In this document: piece after piece, positions 26,067 through 35,429 of the stretch
How the letters are laid out: every line of letters starts with the position of its first letter
Numbering within the stretch: position 1 is the first letter of the stretch
Notes under the pieces: generated by a model
What the model was told of the DNA's origin: nothing
The model's input: only the letters and a program-made list of their open reading frames with translations
Databases searched by the model: none
NCBI RefSeq assembly: GCF_022012435.1
Contig: NZ_JAKLUA010000009.1
Coordinates: 1 to 64,000, forward strand
Direction of reading: 5' to 3'
Length of the DNA: 64,000 nt
DNA from: Bradyrhizobium zhengyangense
GTDB taxonomy: Bacteria > Pseudomonadota > Alphaproteobacteria > Rhizobiales > Xanthobacteraceae
Position numbers and translations under genes: made by a program

Positions 26067-26741
26067 ATGACTCGTTACTGCCTGCTCGGATTGCTGGTTC
26101 TTCTCGTGCTCCTCCCCTGCAGCAGCGCGAAGGCTCAGCCTGCGCTTCCCTCAGGGGTGTCGGAGATGGAGCTCTTCGGAACTGTGATCCGCAGCTCCAA
26201 ATGGGACGTGAAGGAAATCCCGGTCTGCTGGGAAAACCTCAATCCTCATGACCAGAAATATGCAGAACTCGTCCGAAAAGCCGTGGCCGAGACCTGGGAA
26301 AGCGCAGCACAAGGAGGCGTTTGGTTCGCCAAGACCTGGCCTGCCTGTAAAGAGGGCGCAGCCGGCGTCCATGTGCGCATCGCCGACGAGGGCGCGCACA
26401 CCGACGTCGTCGGCAAGTATCTCGATGGCAAGTCTTCGGGCATGACCTTGAATTTCAGCTCCAATCATTGGAGTAAAGGATGCATCAATAAGCGCGAATT
26501 CTGCATTCGTGCGGTCGCTGTCCACGAATTCGGGCACGCGCTCGGCTTTACTCACGAGCAGAACCGCGACGATGCTCCGGAACAGTGCCGCAACGAGAAA
26601 TTTTCAGGATCGGTCGGCGACTACAAAGTCACTAAATACGACCCCAATTCCATCATGAACTATTGTAATCCAGCATGGAACGGAAGCGGACAACTCAGCC
26701 CACTCGATATCGCAGCCGTCAGAACGTTTTATCCGTCCTGA
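26067..26741 (+). CDS. Secreted metzincin zinc metalloprotease
   Basis: A 224-residue exported protease. The signal peptide MTRYCLLGLLVLLVLLPCSS ends near AKA-QP. Zinc motif HEFGHALGFTH (H153, H157, H163, E154) with EQNR after it, and a Met-turn SIMNYC (M197), place it with astacin/matrixin-type metzincins. Four or more cysteines in the mature part suggest disulfides and a periplasmic or outer location. It lies between the lipoprotein gene and the trypsin-like protease gene, with which its end overlaps by 67 bases. No propeptide with a cysteine switch was obvious. Confidence 0.9.
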   Translation: MTRYCLLGLLVLLVLLPCSSAKAQPALPSGVSEMELFGTVIRSSKWDVKEIPVCWENLNPHDQKYAELVRKAVAETWESAAQGGVWFAKTWPACKEGAAGVHVRIADEGAHTDVVGKYLDGKSSGMTLNFSSNHWSKGCINKREFCIRAVAVHEFGHALGFTHEQNRDDAPEQCRNEKFSGSVGDYKVTKYDPNSIMNYCNPAWNGSGQLSPLDIAAVRTFYPS

Positions 26742-27916
26742 CCCTCGCCTTGCTCTTTGTCATCTCCGGGCAGGCGCTAGCCGATCGCGCCGCGGTGCAG
26801 ATCGCCGCGCGCTATAACGTCAGGACTGTTCATGTCCAGTTTGTCGGCGTTATGTACAACGGCAAGCAGGAAGTCGGAGGCGGCTCCGGCCTTCTGATCG
26901 GCGACAACCTCGTGCTCACCAACAGCCATGTGGTCGGACGCGAGGAAAACTACAAGAGCTTTGAGGTCGATGCTCGCCTTGGCTCGCGCAACGCAAACCC
27001 AATCAAAGTCAGCGCGATTCACCGCGACGACGCCAACGATCTTGCCCTTCTCGAGTTGGCCCAGCCGGCCAGCAACAGCGGCGGAGCATCGCGCTGCCCA
27101 ATGCCGGTCATCAATGAAAGCCAGCAGGCCCCAATGGGAACCCAACTCTATCTGCTCGGCTATCCCCTCGACCTGGATCTGAGCATATCGAGCGGCCTGA
27201 TCAGCAATCAAACCAGCCCAAATGGGCGCTGGCAAACCGATACTGTCATGAACGTCGGCAACAGCGGAGGTCCCGCGTTCAACGAGTTCGGCGCGCTCCT
27301 CGGTATCGCTGTCGGCGGCATCGTCAAATGGAACGATGCCCAGGTCAACGGAGTGAATTTCATCATTCCTGCCACGGTCATAGCCGCGAGTCCGCTCTAC
27401 AAGCTGATTGCGGCTATCCCCCAACCATCCGTCTGCTGGACCAAATGGGTCGACACTACAATCTCATTCGAGAACTGGAGCAAGCTCAACTCGACCCATG
27501 TGCAGACGCAAGCCAATCAGGGCGTGAAAATTCCCGAGATCCTGGCCGGCGCGCTTCACACGTTGCTTCCAGAAGACCGGCGGCTCATCGTCAATGTTCC
27601 GCTATCGCAACTCGTCGAGCTCAAGCAGATCGAGCGCTCATACACCGTCGACAAGACCAAGGATGATCATCCCGTCGTGTTTGCCGAGCATTCGGCCGAC
27701 TACGCCGAGACGTTCCCAGCCGAGCCGGGCTACCGTATCACCGGCTGCTCCTGGCATGTCGAGACGGCAAACGGAGCCGGCAACATTGCTTGCGCCATCA
27801 ACGATGGCGGTGCAGAGGCGCGCTTCACCTACAAGCTGACCAGTGGACCCGCCGTCGATCGGTACCGTGGATGGCTCGGTGCTACCGTCAATCTATCTCA
27901 AGTTCTTGCGAAGTAA
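26675..27916 (+). CDS. Secreted trypsin-like serine protease
   Basis: A 413-residue protein with signal segment VLSVLTLALLFVISGQALA after a basic N-terminus. The S1-type catalytic triad is H85 (LTNSHVVG), D122 (DANDLALLEL) and S197 (VGNSGGPAF). No PDZ domain is present. The last 170 residues form an extra domain without a name (WTKWVDTTISFENWSKL, GYRITGCSWHVETANGAG). It starts inside the end of the metzincin gene, 67 bases overlapped, so the two are coupled. Two different protease classes encoded back to back suggest a processing cascade or joint secretion. Confidence 0.9.
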   Translation: MERKRTTQPTRYRSRQNVLSVLTLALLFVISGQALADRAAVQIAARYNVRTVHVQFVGVMYNGKQEVGGGSGLLIGDNLVLTNSHVVGREENYKSFEVDARLGSRNANPIKVSAIHRDDANDLALLELAQPASNSGGASRCPMPVINESQQAPMGTQLYLLGYPLDLDLSISSGLISNQTSPNGRWQTDTVMNVGNSGGPAFNEFGALLGIAVGGIVKWNDAQVNGVNFIIPATVIAASPLYKLIAAIPQPSVCWTKWVDTTISFENWSKLNSTHVQTQANQGVKIPEILAGALHTLLPEDRRLIVNVPLSQLVELKQIERSYTVDKTKDDHPVVFAEHSADYAETFPAEPGYRITGCSWHVETANGAGNIACAINDGGAEARFTYKLTSGPAVDRYRGWLGATVNLSQVLAK

Positions 27917-27928
27917 GGAGGAGGGGCC

Positions 27929-29278
27929 ATGGTCGTCTCGACATTGCGAGCCGATTCTTCAAATGCGCTGCACTGGCTCTCGTCGTTCCGGCAGCTCCGC
28001 GCGGCTTTAATTGCTCTGGTCTGCATGTTTGTCGTCGGCTGCGCTCATCAAGCACCTATCTCGAGACCGTCAAAGCCCCAAGCCCAAAACACGCATCAGC
28101 ACCACGGGCGTGCATTGACAGGATATCACCATCATGCCGCAAGGTATTACGGCCCGAGGTATTATGGTCCGAGACGCCATGATTATGGCTATCATCGCCC
28201 CACAACGGGTGAGGCAAGTGAGGAAGCACCTCCCGAGAAACCGACGCCAACTGGCGCCGAGGCTCCCAACAAGCCCGCCATCAAGGGCTTGGTGCCCGTT
28301 TATTTTGCGACCAACCGCGAGGTGATGGGAGGCCCGAATCTGCAGCTGAAACAGATCACCTATGATCGTTCGGCCACGAATACCTATGGCTGCGTGACTG
28401 TGAGCATACCGATCGTTCACAAGATGGGCGAAGTCGAAACGCCAAAGACATATCTGTACGGCATTTGGACAGAGGCCGAGCAGGACGGAAAGCACTTTCG
28501 AATCCAGACTCTATCGAAGCTCTCACGAGAGGAGTTTGCCTCCGCGATCGCCAATCCTGCCGACAGCCTGATGCTGTTCGTCCATGGCTACAATGTTCCT
28601 TTCTCGGATGCAGCGTTCAAGGCCGCTCAGATTGCCTTCGATGCAAATTACAAGGGCCGCGTCATGATTTATTCCTGGCCCTCGAAAGGCGGGTTGGCGG
28701 ATTACGATTACGACCGCGAAAGTGCTTTGCATGCCACCGATGGATTGTTCGATCTTCTCAAGCTCATCAAGACGGAGGGGAACGTTTCGCGGATCATCCT
28801 GATCGCACACAGCCTTGGCAGCGAAGTGGTATTGGGCGCCTTGCAGCAGGCAGCGCTGAGCCAAACAGCGCTTGGCATTACCGAGCTGATTTTCGCAGCA
28901 CCCGACGTCGACCGTGACCTCTATCTGGAGCGGGCTAACCAGATCAAAGCGGCCGCGGGTGCGGTGACCGTGTACGCCTCGTCAACTGATCTGGCTCTGC
29001 TCGCCTCGATGAAGAAGGCGCAGTCGAAATCGCGAATGGGCTATGTGACTAAGAGCGGTCCAACTCTCGTCTCGGGCATCGAGACGATCGATGTCTCTGC
29101 GGTCGGAAGCGAAATGTTCGCGCTCAATCATAGTACCTATTCAACGAGCCGGGCGGTCCTCGACGATATCGGCCGGATCATCTCCTCATCTAGCCACCTC
29201 AAGCCACCGCAGCGGACCCCAACTTTGCGCTCGATGCCTAACGAGCTCAACGCGACCTATTGGATGTATCCTTACTAG
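27929..29278 (+). CDS. DUF900-type alpha/beta-hydrolase lipoprotein
   Basis: A 449-residue protein. The N-terminal hydrophobic stretch LIALVCMFVVGC ends in a lipobox-like VVGC (C38). A His/Tyr/Gly-rich low-complexity part follows (about 57-92, with the repeated unit RYYGP). The hydrolase domain begins VPVYFATNREVMGG (the DUF900/COG4782 signature), with LMLFVHGYNVPFSDAAF and nucleophile elbow AHSLGSE (S295). GGAGGAGG ribosome site upstream. Its stop codon TAG (29276-29278) coincides with the TA target of an IS630 insertion: the final G is the first base of the element. It closes the four-gene protease cluster. Confidence 0.88.
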   Translation: MVVSTLRADSSNALHWLSSFRQLRAALIALVCMFVVGCAHQAPISRPSKPQAQNTHQHHGRALTGYHHHAARYYGPRYYGPRRHDYGYHRPTTGEASEEAPPEKPTPTGAEAPNKPAIKGLVPVYFATNREVMGGPNLQLKQITYDRSATNTYGCVTVSIPIVHKMGEVETPKTYLYGIWTEAEQDGKHFRIQTLSKLSREEFASAIANPADSLMLFVHGYNVPFSDAAFKAAQIAFDANYKGRVMIYSWPSKGGLADYDYDRESALHATDGLFDLLKLIKTEGNVSRIILIAHSLGSEVVLGALQQAALSQTALGITELIFAAPDVDRDLYLERANQIKAAAGAVTVYASSTDLALLASMKKAQSKSRMGYVTKSGPTLVSGIETIDVSAVGSEMFALNHSTYSTSRAVLDDIGRIISSSSHLKPPQRTPTLRSMPNELNATYWMYPY

Positions 29279-30458
29279 TCATCTGGAACGCAAGTTCATC
29301 ACATTAGTTGATGGCTCGAATCTTTGTAGAGGAGAGCGCTTGTGGGGAATGCAGGTGTGAGAGGCCGGCCGATCGCGCCGTTAGTGCTCAGTCCGCAGGA
29401 GCGCACGTACCTAGAGAGGCAAGTTCGTCGTCATCGTGTCGCGCGGTGCTATCTGAGCGATGCCGCGCGATCCTGCGATGTGCGGATGGCCTGCCAAGCA
29501 AGTCTGTGGCTGCTGAACTCGGCATCCATGAACACACCGTTGGCAAGTGGCGCCGTCGGTTTTTTTAGAAGGATCGCTGTGATGGCCTGCTTGATGAAGC
29601 CCGCCCGAGCCGCCCTCGCACCATCGACGACGATCAGGTTGCTGAGGTAATCGAGCGGACATTGCGTACGACGCCGGCCGACGCGACGCACTGGTTGATC
29701 CGCTCGATGGCTGCGGAAACTGGCTTTTCCCACACCACGATCCGCCGAATGTGGTCGGCGTTCAGCTTGCAACCGCACCGTAGCCAGACATTCAAGTTGT
29801 CGAGCGATCCACTGTTCGTCGACAAGGTACATTGTCGGCCTTTATCTATCCCCACCGAACCGAGCCGTTGTCCTCAGCGTTGATGAGAAAGCCAGATCCT
29901 GGCACTCGATCGCGAGCAGCCGGTCTTGCCGATGATGCCTGGGATGCCAGAACGTCGCACGCACAGTTATGTGCGACATGGCACGACCACACTGTTTGCC
30001 GCGCTCGATGTCGCTTCCGGCTTTGTCATTGGCAAATGCTACAAGCGTCATCGGGCGGTCGAGTTCTTGAAGTTCCTCAAGGAAATCGACGCTCAAATCC
30101 CCGAGGGGCTTGCGGTCCACATCGTCATGGACAACTACGCCACCCACAAGACACCTAAGATCAAGGCGTGGCTCGCTCGCCGGCCGCACAACCATGTCCA
30201 CTTTACGCCGACTTCCGCGTCATGGATCAATCAGAACGAGCGCTGGTTCGCTGAACTCACCAGAAAGCAGATCCAGCGAGGTGTTCACACCTCCGTCAGA
30301 CAGCTCGAGGCCGACATCCGTACCTTCATCGAACTGCACAACAATAACCCGAGGCCCTTCAAATGGACCAAGTCTGCAGACCAGATCTTGGCTTCCGTCA
30401 AACGCTTCTGCCACAAAGCCCAGCAGACTTTATGCGGCGAACTTTAGATTCACGTGAC
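29278..30458 (+). mobile_element. IS630-family element, defective (1181 bp)
   Basis: TA dinucleotides at 29276-29277 and 30459-30460 flank an element whose ends begin GTCATCTGGA and, on the complement, GTCACGTGAA (imperfect inverted repeats). IS630 elements duplicate TA on insertion. The encoded transposase is broken in three places, so it cannot move on its own. It inserted precisely in the stop codon of the DUF900 gene without changing its reading, since both the element and the restored empty site give TAG. Confidence 0.72.
29342..30447 (+). pseudogene. IS630-family transposase, multiply broken
   Basis: The coding sequence can be followed across frames: GTG start, RPIAPLVLSPQERTYLERQV, then a frameshift near 29455 to SERCRAILRCADGLPSKSVA and HTVGKWRRRF, then an in-frame stop near 29566, TPADATHWLIRSMAAETGFS, and another frameshift near 29830 to GLYLSPPNRAVVLSVDEKSQ. 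The rest is intact from about 29926: ALDVASGFVIG, the catalytic Asp in VMDNYATHKT, and the final Glu region HFTPTSASWINQNERWFAEL. The last 173 residues could be expressed alone but would lack the first catalytic Asp and the DNA-binding part. Confidence 0.88.
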
Positions 30459-30460
30459 TA

Positions 30461-30997
30461 GGGGGGCGTGCGCATTAATCCTCGTTGATGTGCGGCTCGT
30501 TCCTATTTCGAAGCCTTTATGTAACGGCAGCAAATGTCGCGCAGCTTTCGCGGAATCGAGCAGTCTTGCACGATAGTGAGAAGCGGGCCGTGGTGAGATC
30601 GGGGACCGTACATGCATGCGCCCGGGAAGACCACAGTTTGGATCGGGATAGCGCGCATCTCGTCGTACGAGTGCCGCTTACTCAGTTGATGGTAAAAGTC
30701 CGTTCGGGCTTTTGATGTTTGAGCGTGCGACGCTCCATCATAACAGCCAGCCTTTGCGCTTTTTAGGTCTTGCCGAAGGAGGCGCCCTCTGGGTCCTCTG
30801 GCCGGGTCCGCTCTTCAGCATGAAGCCCATCAGAATGAGAGCTGAATACAGGGCTGCGCCGTCACCGCACTTGATCGCGGGGCGAGCATCTCTGAGGGGC
30901 CGCTCAGTCCGTGGTGGCGGCGCAAAGATCCGGCAGGCCAAAAGCATGATGGGCAACGACTGCAGTGTCCGAACGGATCCTCCGCTATTAATACTTC
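30461..30997. other. Intergenic stretch without a recognised gene
   Basis: About 540 bases between the IS630 element and the hipA promoter region. Short frames of 70-100 residues exist on both strands (for example 30712-31005 plus and 30738-30956 minus), but neither resembles a known protein. The two overlap on opposite strands, as expected for chance frames in GC-rich DNA. Confidence 0.35.
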
Positions 30998-31051
30998 CAT
31001 TATAATGGGTTGATTCTTGAGCTCACCTGCCATATACATCCCTAAAGGGAT
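30998..31051 (+). promoter_or_regulatory. Two palindromes before hipA, candidate operators
   Basis: CATTATAATG at 30998-31007 is a perfect 10-bp palindrome that includes a -10-like TATAAT (31001-31006). ATCCC-TAAA-GGGAT at 31038-31051 is a second dyad, ending six bases before the hipA ATG. E. coli HipB binds TATCC-N8-GGATA; here the ATCC/GGAT half-sites recur with a six-base spacer. Autoregulation by the downstream HipB-like protein is a reasonable inference. Confidence 0.5.
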
Positions 31052-31057
31052 TTGTAA

Positions 31058-32389
31058 ATGGACCTGACTGTAGAAACTTTCATAGAAGGCACGTGGCACG
31101 AGGCGGCCATTGTCAACTTGGAAGCCCCCGAAAAGGGCTACACGACGCCTTCCAGAACTAGCTACGAAATGGGCTATTTTGCCAAGTTCGGCGCCATTCC
31201 ATTTGCGGAAGACCGTCCCCTTAAAGGCGTACATGCTTACTCGATCAACGCCCCAGTCGATCTGGTGGATCGCGCAGCAAGCACCTGGCCAGCTTTTCTA
31301 CTGGACCTAATTCCTCAAGGTCACCACGCCGAGAGGATCGCGCGATTTCTGAACCTTCCGGTCGAGGCGCCTTCTACCCAAGTCCATCTTCTCATGAGAG
31401 CTGCGAGTTCTCCCGTCGGCAATATTCGCATCAAAGAAGCATATGATCAGGAGGTCGAACGTCTTCAGGACATATCGGTCGCGGGAATCACTATGGAAGA
31501 AATTCTCGATCGGAGCGATGCGTTTCTCGAAGTTGCTGATCGCTTTTCCTTGCTTGCCTCGGGTTCGAGTGGGCTGCAAGGTGACTGGCCCAAGGTGTCA
31601 CTGACTCGCTCCCGAGACGGACTTTGGTATCCGAATTCGATGGTCCCGGACGCGGACGCCCTCGAATTTATCATCGTAAAGCTTCTGCGTAGTGATGAGC
31701 CGGTGGATCAGCGGATCCTGGAGTCTGAATCGGGCTATTCGGTGGTCGCAAAAGAGTTTGGCGTCAACGTCGAACGCACGAGCACCTACGGCAATGGTGT
31801 GCTTGTCATTCCACGGTTTGACCGCAGGGTGACGTCGGGTGGTCTAATCCGCTACGGACAAGAGAGTCTGGTCTCTGCGATTGGCGTTGCGGAGTTTGCA
31901 TTTCAGAGCAGGCACGAAACTTATCTGAAAACAATCCAACAGGTCTCGTCGTGTCCGCTGGAGGACACGACGGAGTATCTGCTGCGAGATGTCTTGAACC
32001 TGGCTATGGGCAATCCCGATAATCATGGTCGAAACGCCGCGCTTAGAAAATTCCCGGATGGAAGCATACGTCTCGCCCCCTTGTTCGATTTCGCACCAAT
32101 GAAGATCGCGACAGCGGGCATCGTCCGTTCCACAAGGTGGGGGTGCATGCTCGATGGTGGAGGACAGGACACCAATCCTGATTGGAGGCTCGTCTGTGAG
32201 ACAGTTTCTAGCCCCAAGGTGCCCGCCCACAAATTGATGTCCGCTTTGGCAGCTAAGGAAGATCTTCTCCGGGCCCTTCCAGAGATTGCAAGAAAGTGCG
32301 GCGTGCCGGTCTCCGTCGTGACGAATGCAATCATTCGCAACGAAGATATGGCGAACGGTGTTGCCAAACTGCGCAATGTGACAGATTAG
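31058..32389 (+). CDS. hipA: HipA-family Ser/Thr kinase toxin
   Basis: Kinase-fold toxin of 443 residues. In E. coli, HipA phosphorylates glutamyl-tRNA synthetase and induces persistence. Visible are the N-terminal subdomain ending near ASTWPAFLLDLIPQG, a Gly-rich loop and lysine region SGSSGLQGDWPKVSL (about 168-182), the catalytic loop GNPDNHGRNAAL (D321) and the metal motif LAPLFDFAPM (D344). All key residues are present, so it may be active. The gene order toxin-antitoxin is the reverse of E. coli hipBA. The HipB-like gene starts nine bases downstream. Confidence 0.9.
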   Translation: MDLTVETFIEGTWHEAAIVNLEAPEKGYTTPSRTSYEMGYFAKFGAIPFAEDRPLKGVHAYSINAPVDLVDRAASTWPAFLLDLIPQGHHAERIARFLNLPVEAPSTQVHLLMRAASSPVGNIRIKEAYDQEVERLQDISVAGITMEEILDRSDAFLEVADRFSLLASGSSGLQGDWPKVSLTRSRDGLWYPNSMVPDADALEFIIVKLLRSDEPVDQRILESESGYSVVAKEFGVNVERTSTYGNGVLVIPRFDRRVTSGGLIRYGQESLVSAIGVAEFAFQSRHETYLKTIQQVSSCPLEDTTEYLLRDVLNLAMGNPDNHGRNAALRKFPDGSIRLAPLFDFAPMKIATAGIVRSTRWGCMLDGGGQDTNPDWRLVCETVSSPKVPAHKLMSALAAKEDLLRALPEIARKCGVPVSVVTNAIIRNEDMANGVAKLRNVTD

Positions 32390-32398
32390 GCGAGCCTC

Positions 32399-32725
32399 AT
32401 GGCCAGATGGCGTAAACCTACGAAAGAGGAGATCCGAGATCGTCGCGCCGCAATTGCAGCCAAAGCGCGCGCGGGTACTCTCCGCTTGCCGGAGGCTGTC
32501 GCCGAGATGCGTCAAGCCCTCGGGCTCACCCAGATTGAGTTCGCCCGACTGTTTAAGCTGACACCGCGCCAAGTCGCCGACATTGAAAGAGGAGCGGCCA
32601 ATCCTACTGCGCAAACGCTAGACAAAATAGGTCGCGCATTCGGTTTCCAAATCGGCTTTATTCCGATCGCTGCTGGGGCGACAACGGCCTCTCGCGAAGA
32701 TGAGAAATCTGCCGGGCCACATTGA
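32399..32725 (+). CDS. hipB: HipB-like XRE-family antitoxin
   Basis: A 108-residue DNA-binding protein with a helix-turn-helix at about 38-85: MRQALGLTQIEFARLFKLTP, RQVADIERGAANPTAQTLDK. The N-terminal 35 residues are basic and helical (RWRKPTKEEIRDRRAAIAAK). It is nine bases from the hipA stop, so co-transcribed. It probably neutralises HipA and represses the operon through the palindromes at 30998-31051. Confidence 0.88.
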   Translation: MARWRKPTKEEIRDRRAAIAAKARAGTLRLPEAVAEMRQALGLTQIEFARLFKLTPRQVADIERGAANPTAQTLDKIGRAFGFQIGFIPIAAGATTASREDEKSAGPH

Positions 32726-33372
32726 TGATGAGCGCGTCTCGAACCGAATAGATTCTTCCGAATGGCCATTCGTGAGGAATCTCTTTGGCGTGTTCGCAAA
32801 CGGTCCGTAATGCTCTGGAGTTTTGAGGAGGCGCAAATCCGGTACGCTGGTCTATTTCAAGATGACACTGCCGGTGTGCCGGGCGAGCCCTTGGCCGACC
32901 AAAGGAGCGACGCTGATCGCAAAAAACAGCGGCAAGAGGTTGCGTCGAAGTGCAATTCTGCGAGATCTTGGCCTCTTTTCATCCACCTTGGTCGCCTTCG
33001 AACATCTTCGGCCGGTCGGCTTCCCCGTGGCGTTGCTGCAAGATCTTCGTTCAAACTTGACTGGAGGACGAATGTCTTGAACTGAAGAACTGACCTCGTA
33101 CCCAGGAGGACAATGTCATAATCTTGAGCCGTGGGGTTCACAAACAAAGACAGCGCTCCATATCCCCAGCGAAAGTCGCGAGGCTTTTCGCATAGGAGAG
33201 AAGCCGAGCCCGGGCTGGATGCGCGTTAAACCCAAGCTCGCTCCAAGAGATTCGTATCATCAAATGTCGTGGAATGCGTAACCATTTGCGTCTTTTCGTT
33301 TCCGCTAGCGTTCACCGGACGACAGAGCCTTGAATTGCCAAGGCTCCCACCACGAAACTGACGTCATCAGCT
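32726..33372. other. Intergenic stretch without a recognised gene
   Basis: Nearly 650 bases between hipB and the end of the LeuD-like pseudogene. Overlapping short frames occur on both strands, none with similarity or a ribosome site. The stretch marks the boundary between the toxin/mobile island and the catabolic island. Confidence 0.4.
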
Positions 33373-34007
33373 CTACGGCGATCGGCCAAAAGATGACGTG
33401 GGGCGACGCATCCATGGCCGCGCGACCCCGTCGAAGGCCTCGAATGCGTCGATATCGCTGACATAACGCAGCGTCAGCTGGATATCGTCGAGCCCTTCAA
33501 GCAATGCTGTCCGACGCGAAGGCGACACGACAAACGGTATCGATAGCGAACACGACATCCTGATCTCACATCGCTCAAGATCGACCTTAATTTCACGCCC
33601 GGGGTCTTTCGCAAGCGCGCCTAGGATTTGCTCATAGTCGGCTTTGGGCAATGTGATCGGAAGAACGCCATTCTTGAAGCAGTTCTCGAAGAATATTTCC
33701 CCGAAGCTCTCGCGATAACGCAGCGAATACCAAATTGCTTCAGCGCCCAGACTGCTGCTTCTCGCGAGCTGCCGCAGCCAAAGTTATCGCCTGCCACGAG
33801 GATCGAGCTGCTCCGAAATGGCGGAATATTCAGCACAAAGTCGGCGCGTTCGGATCCGTCGTCCTGAAATCGGCTGTTGGCGAACAGGGCCTTACCCAAA
33901 TTAGCGTTCGCAGAACGCATGAAGCGGGCAGGGATAATTGCATCTGTATCAATATTCGGGTCCGCCAGCACTGCGGCGACACCTTCCAACGTCACAAACT
34001 TTTCCAT
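33373..34007 (-). pseudogene. LeuD-like isomerase/hydratase small subunit, frameshifted
   Basis: Small subunit (swivel domain) of a LeuCD-type hydro-lyase. From the ATG at 34007: [39 protein letters not shown] and [20 protein letters not shown] (active-site loop). After IRCVIAR a one-base deletion near 33701-33712 shifts the frame. The other frame continues [20 protein letters not shown], then [12 protein letters not shown] to the normal end. Everything else is conserved, so the lesion is recent or a sequencing error. Ten bases downstream of its LeuC-like partner. Confidence 0.88.
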
Positions 34008-34016
34008 TTGCCGCCT

Positions 34017-35429
34017 CTATGCGTGCGCGAGCTTGCGAACGTCGGTGATGACACCCGTCACGGCGGCCGCCGCCACCGATGCCGGACTTGCAAGATGCGT
34101 GCGGCTATTTGGTCCTTGGCGATGCTCGAAGTTGCGATTAGAGGTCGCCATGCAGCGCTCACCTGGCGCGACTTGGTCGTCGTTGATCCCCAGACACATT
34201 GAACACCCGGCCTCTCTCCAGTCGAAGCCTGCATCGAGAAATACTTTGTTTAGACCGAGGGCCTCAGCCGCGCGCTTGACCGACGTCGATCCAGGCACAA
34301 CCAGCGCCCGCACGCCTTTGGCGACCTTGCGCCCCTTGACGATGGCCGCTGCCGCCTGAAGGTCCGATAGGCGGCTGTTGGTGCAGGATCCAATGAAGGC
34401 GACGTTGATCGGAATGCCTTCAAGAGGCTGATTAGGTTTGAGGCCGATATAGTGCAGCGCCTGCTCCGCCATGGCGCGACGGACAGGATCGCCAATCAAC
34501 ACGGGATCTGGGATGTTTTCGTCGATACCTACGACATCGCCAGGTGTTGTCCCCCACGTCACCTGGGGGGCAATCTCGCTACAGTTAACCCTGATTTCCT
34601 TGTCGAAGAGAGCTTGCTCGTCTGTGTTAAGAGTGCGCCACTGATCTAATGCGGCCTGCCAATGCGCACCTTTGGGAGCATAGTCGCGGCCAGCGATATA
34701 TTCATACGTGGTATCGTCCGGCCCGATCATGCCAGCACGTCCACCAAATTCAATGGACATGTTGCAGATCGTCATCCTGCCTTCCATGGACATCGCACGA
34801 ATGACGGGTCCGCAATATTCGATGGCATATCCGCGCGCCGCCTGTGTTCCCTCTTTGCCGATCAAGTAAAGTATGAGGTCCTTGGCACAGACATCCTTTC
34901 CCAGACGTCCGGCGAACGTCACCCGTAGCGCCTTTGGCTTGCGCTGAAGTACGGTTTGGGTTGCTAGAACGTGCTCGACATCGCTTGTGCCAAAACCCCA
35001 CGCATAGGCACCGAGCGCGCCATTTGTTGGTGTATGGCTGTCTGCGCAAACAACAGTCATCCCTGGCGTGATAAGCCCGAGCTCCGGCGCCACGACGTGT
35101 TCGATACCCTGCCTGGCATCAGCCAAGTCAAACAGCTCAATTCCGTGTTCGCTGCAGTTCCGTTCCATCAAGGTGATTAGCTCGCGCCCCTCGGGGTTCG
35201 AATCGACCGTGCGCCCAGGACGTGTCGAAACGATGTGATCCGTGACACCGAAAGTGAGATCAGGTCGACGCACAGATCGCGAGGCGCGCCGTAGCCCATC
35301 AAATGCTTGTCCGCTCGCCGATTCCTGGATGATGTGGCGATCGACATAGAGCAAGAAGACGCCGTCACCCATTTCCCGGATGACATGACTGTTCCAGATC
35401 TTTTCAAAGATAGACCGCGGTTGGATCAT
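34017..35429 (-). CDS. LeuC-like hydro-lyase large subunit (aconitase superfamily)
   Basis: A 470-residue 4Fe-4S protein of the 3-isopropylmalate dehydratase large-subunit family. Cluster cysteines lie in GSCTNSRLSD and GCSMCLGIN; other family blocks are VCADSHTPTNGALGA, GTSDVEHVLATQT, and the end SRTHLASPASVAAAA. I start it at the ATG at 35429 (MIQPRSIFEKIW) rather than nine codons earlier. Bacteria use such paralogues for leucine synthesis but also for maleate, citraconate or dimethylmaleate hydration. The catabolic neighbours (HpcH aldolase upstream, Liv importer) favour a catabolic role. Its small-subunit partner is frameshifted. Confidence 0.88.
   Translation of the reverse strand: MIQPRSIFEKIWNSHVIREMGDGVFLLYVDRHIIQESASGQAFDGLRRASRSVRRPDLTFGVTDHIVSTRPGRTVDSNPEGRELITLMERNCSEHGIELFDLADARQGIEHVVAPELGLITPGMTVVCADSHTPTNGALGAYAWGFGTSDVEHVLATQTVLQRKPKALRVTFAGRLGKDVCAKDLILYLIGKEGTQAARGYAIEYCGPVIRAMSMEGRMTICNMSIEFGGRAGMIGPDDTTYEYIAGRDYAPKGAHWQAALDQWRTLNTDEQALFDKEIRVNCSEIAPQVTWGTTPGDVVGIDENIPDPVLIGDPVRRAMAEQALHYIGLKPNQPLEGIPINVAFIGSCTNSRLSDLQAAAAIVKGRKVAKGVRALVVPGSTSVKRAAEALGLNKVFLDAGFDWREAGCSMCLGINDDQVAPGERCMATSNRNFEHRQGPNSRTHLASPASVAAAAVTGVITDVRKLAHA

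Noticed and set aside
30712-31005. 97-residue plus-strand frame before hipA
   Set aside because: It overlaps an opposite-strand frame of similar length and ends in the hipA promoter; neither looks conserved.
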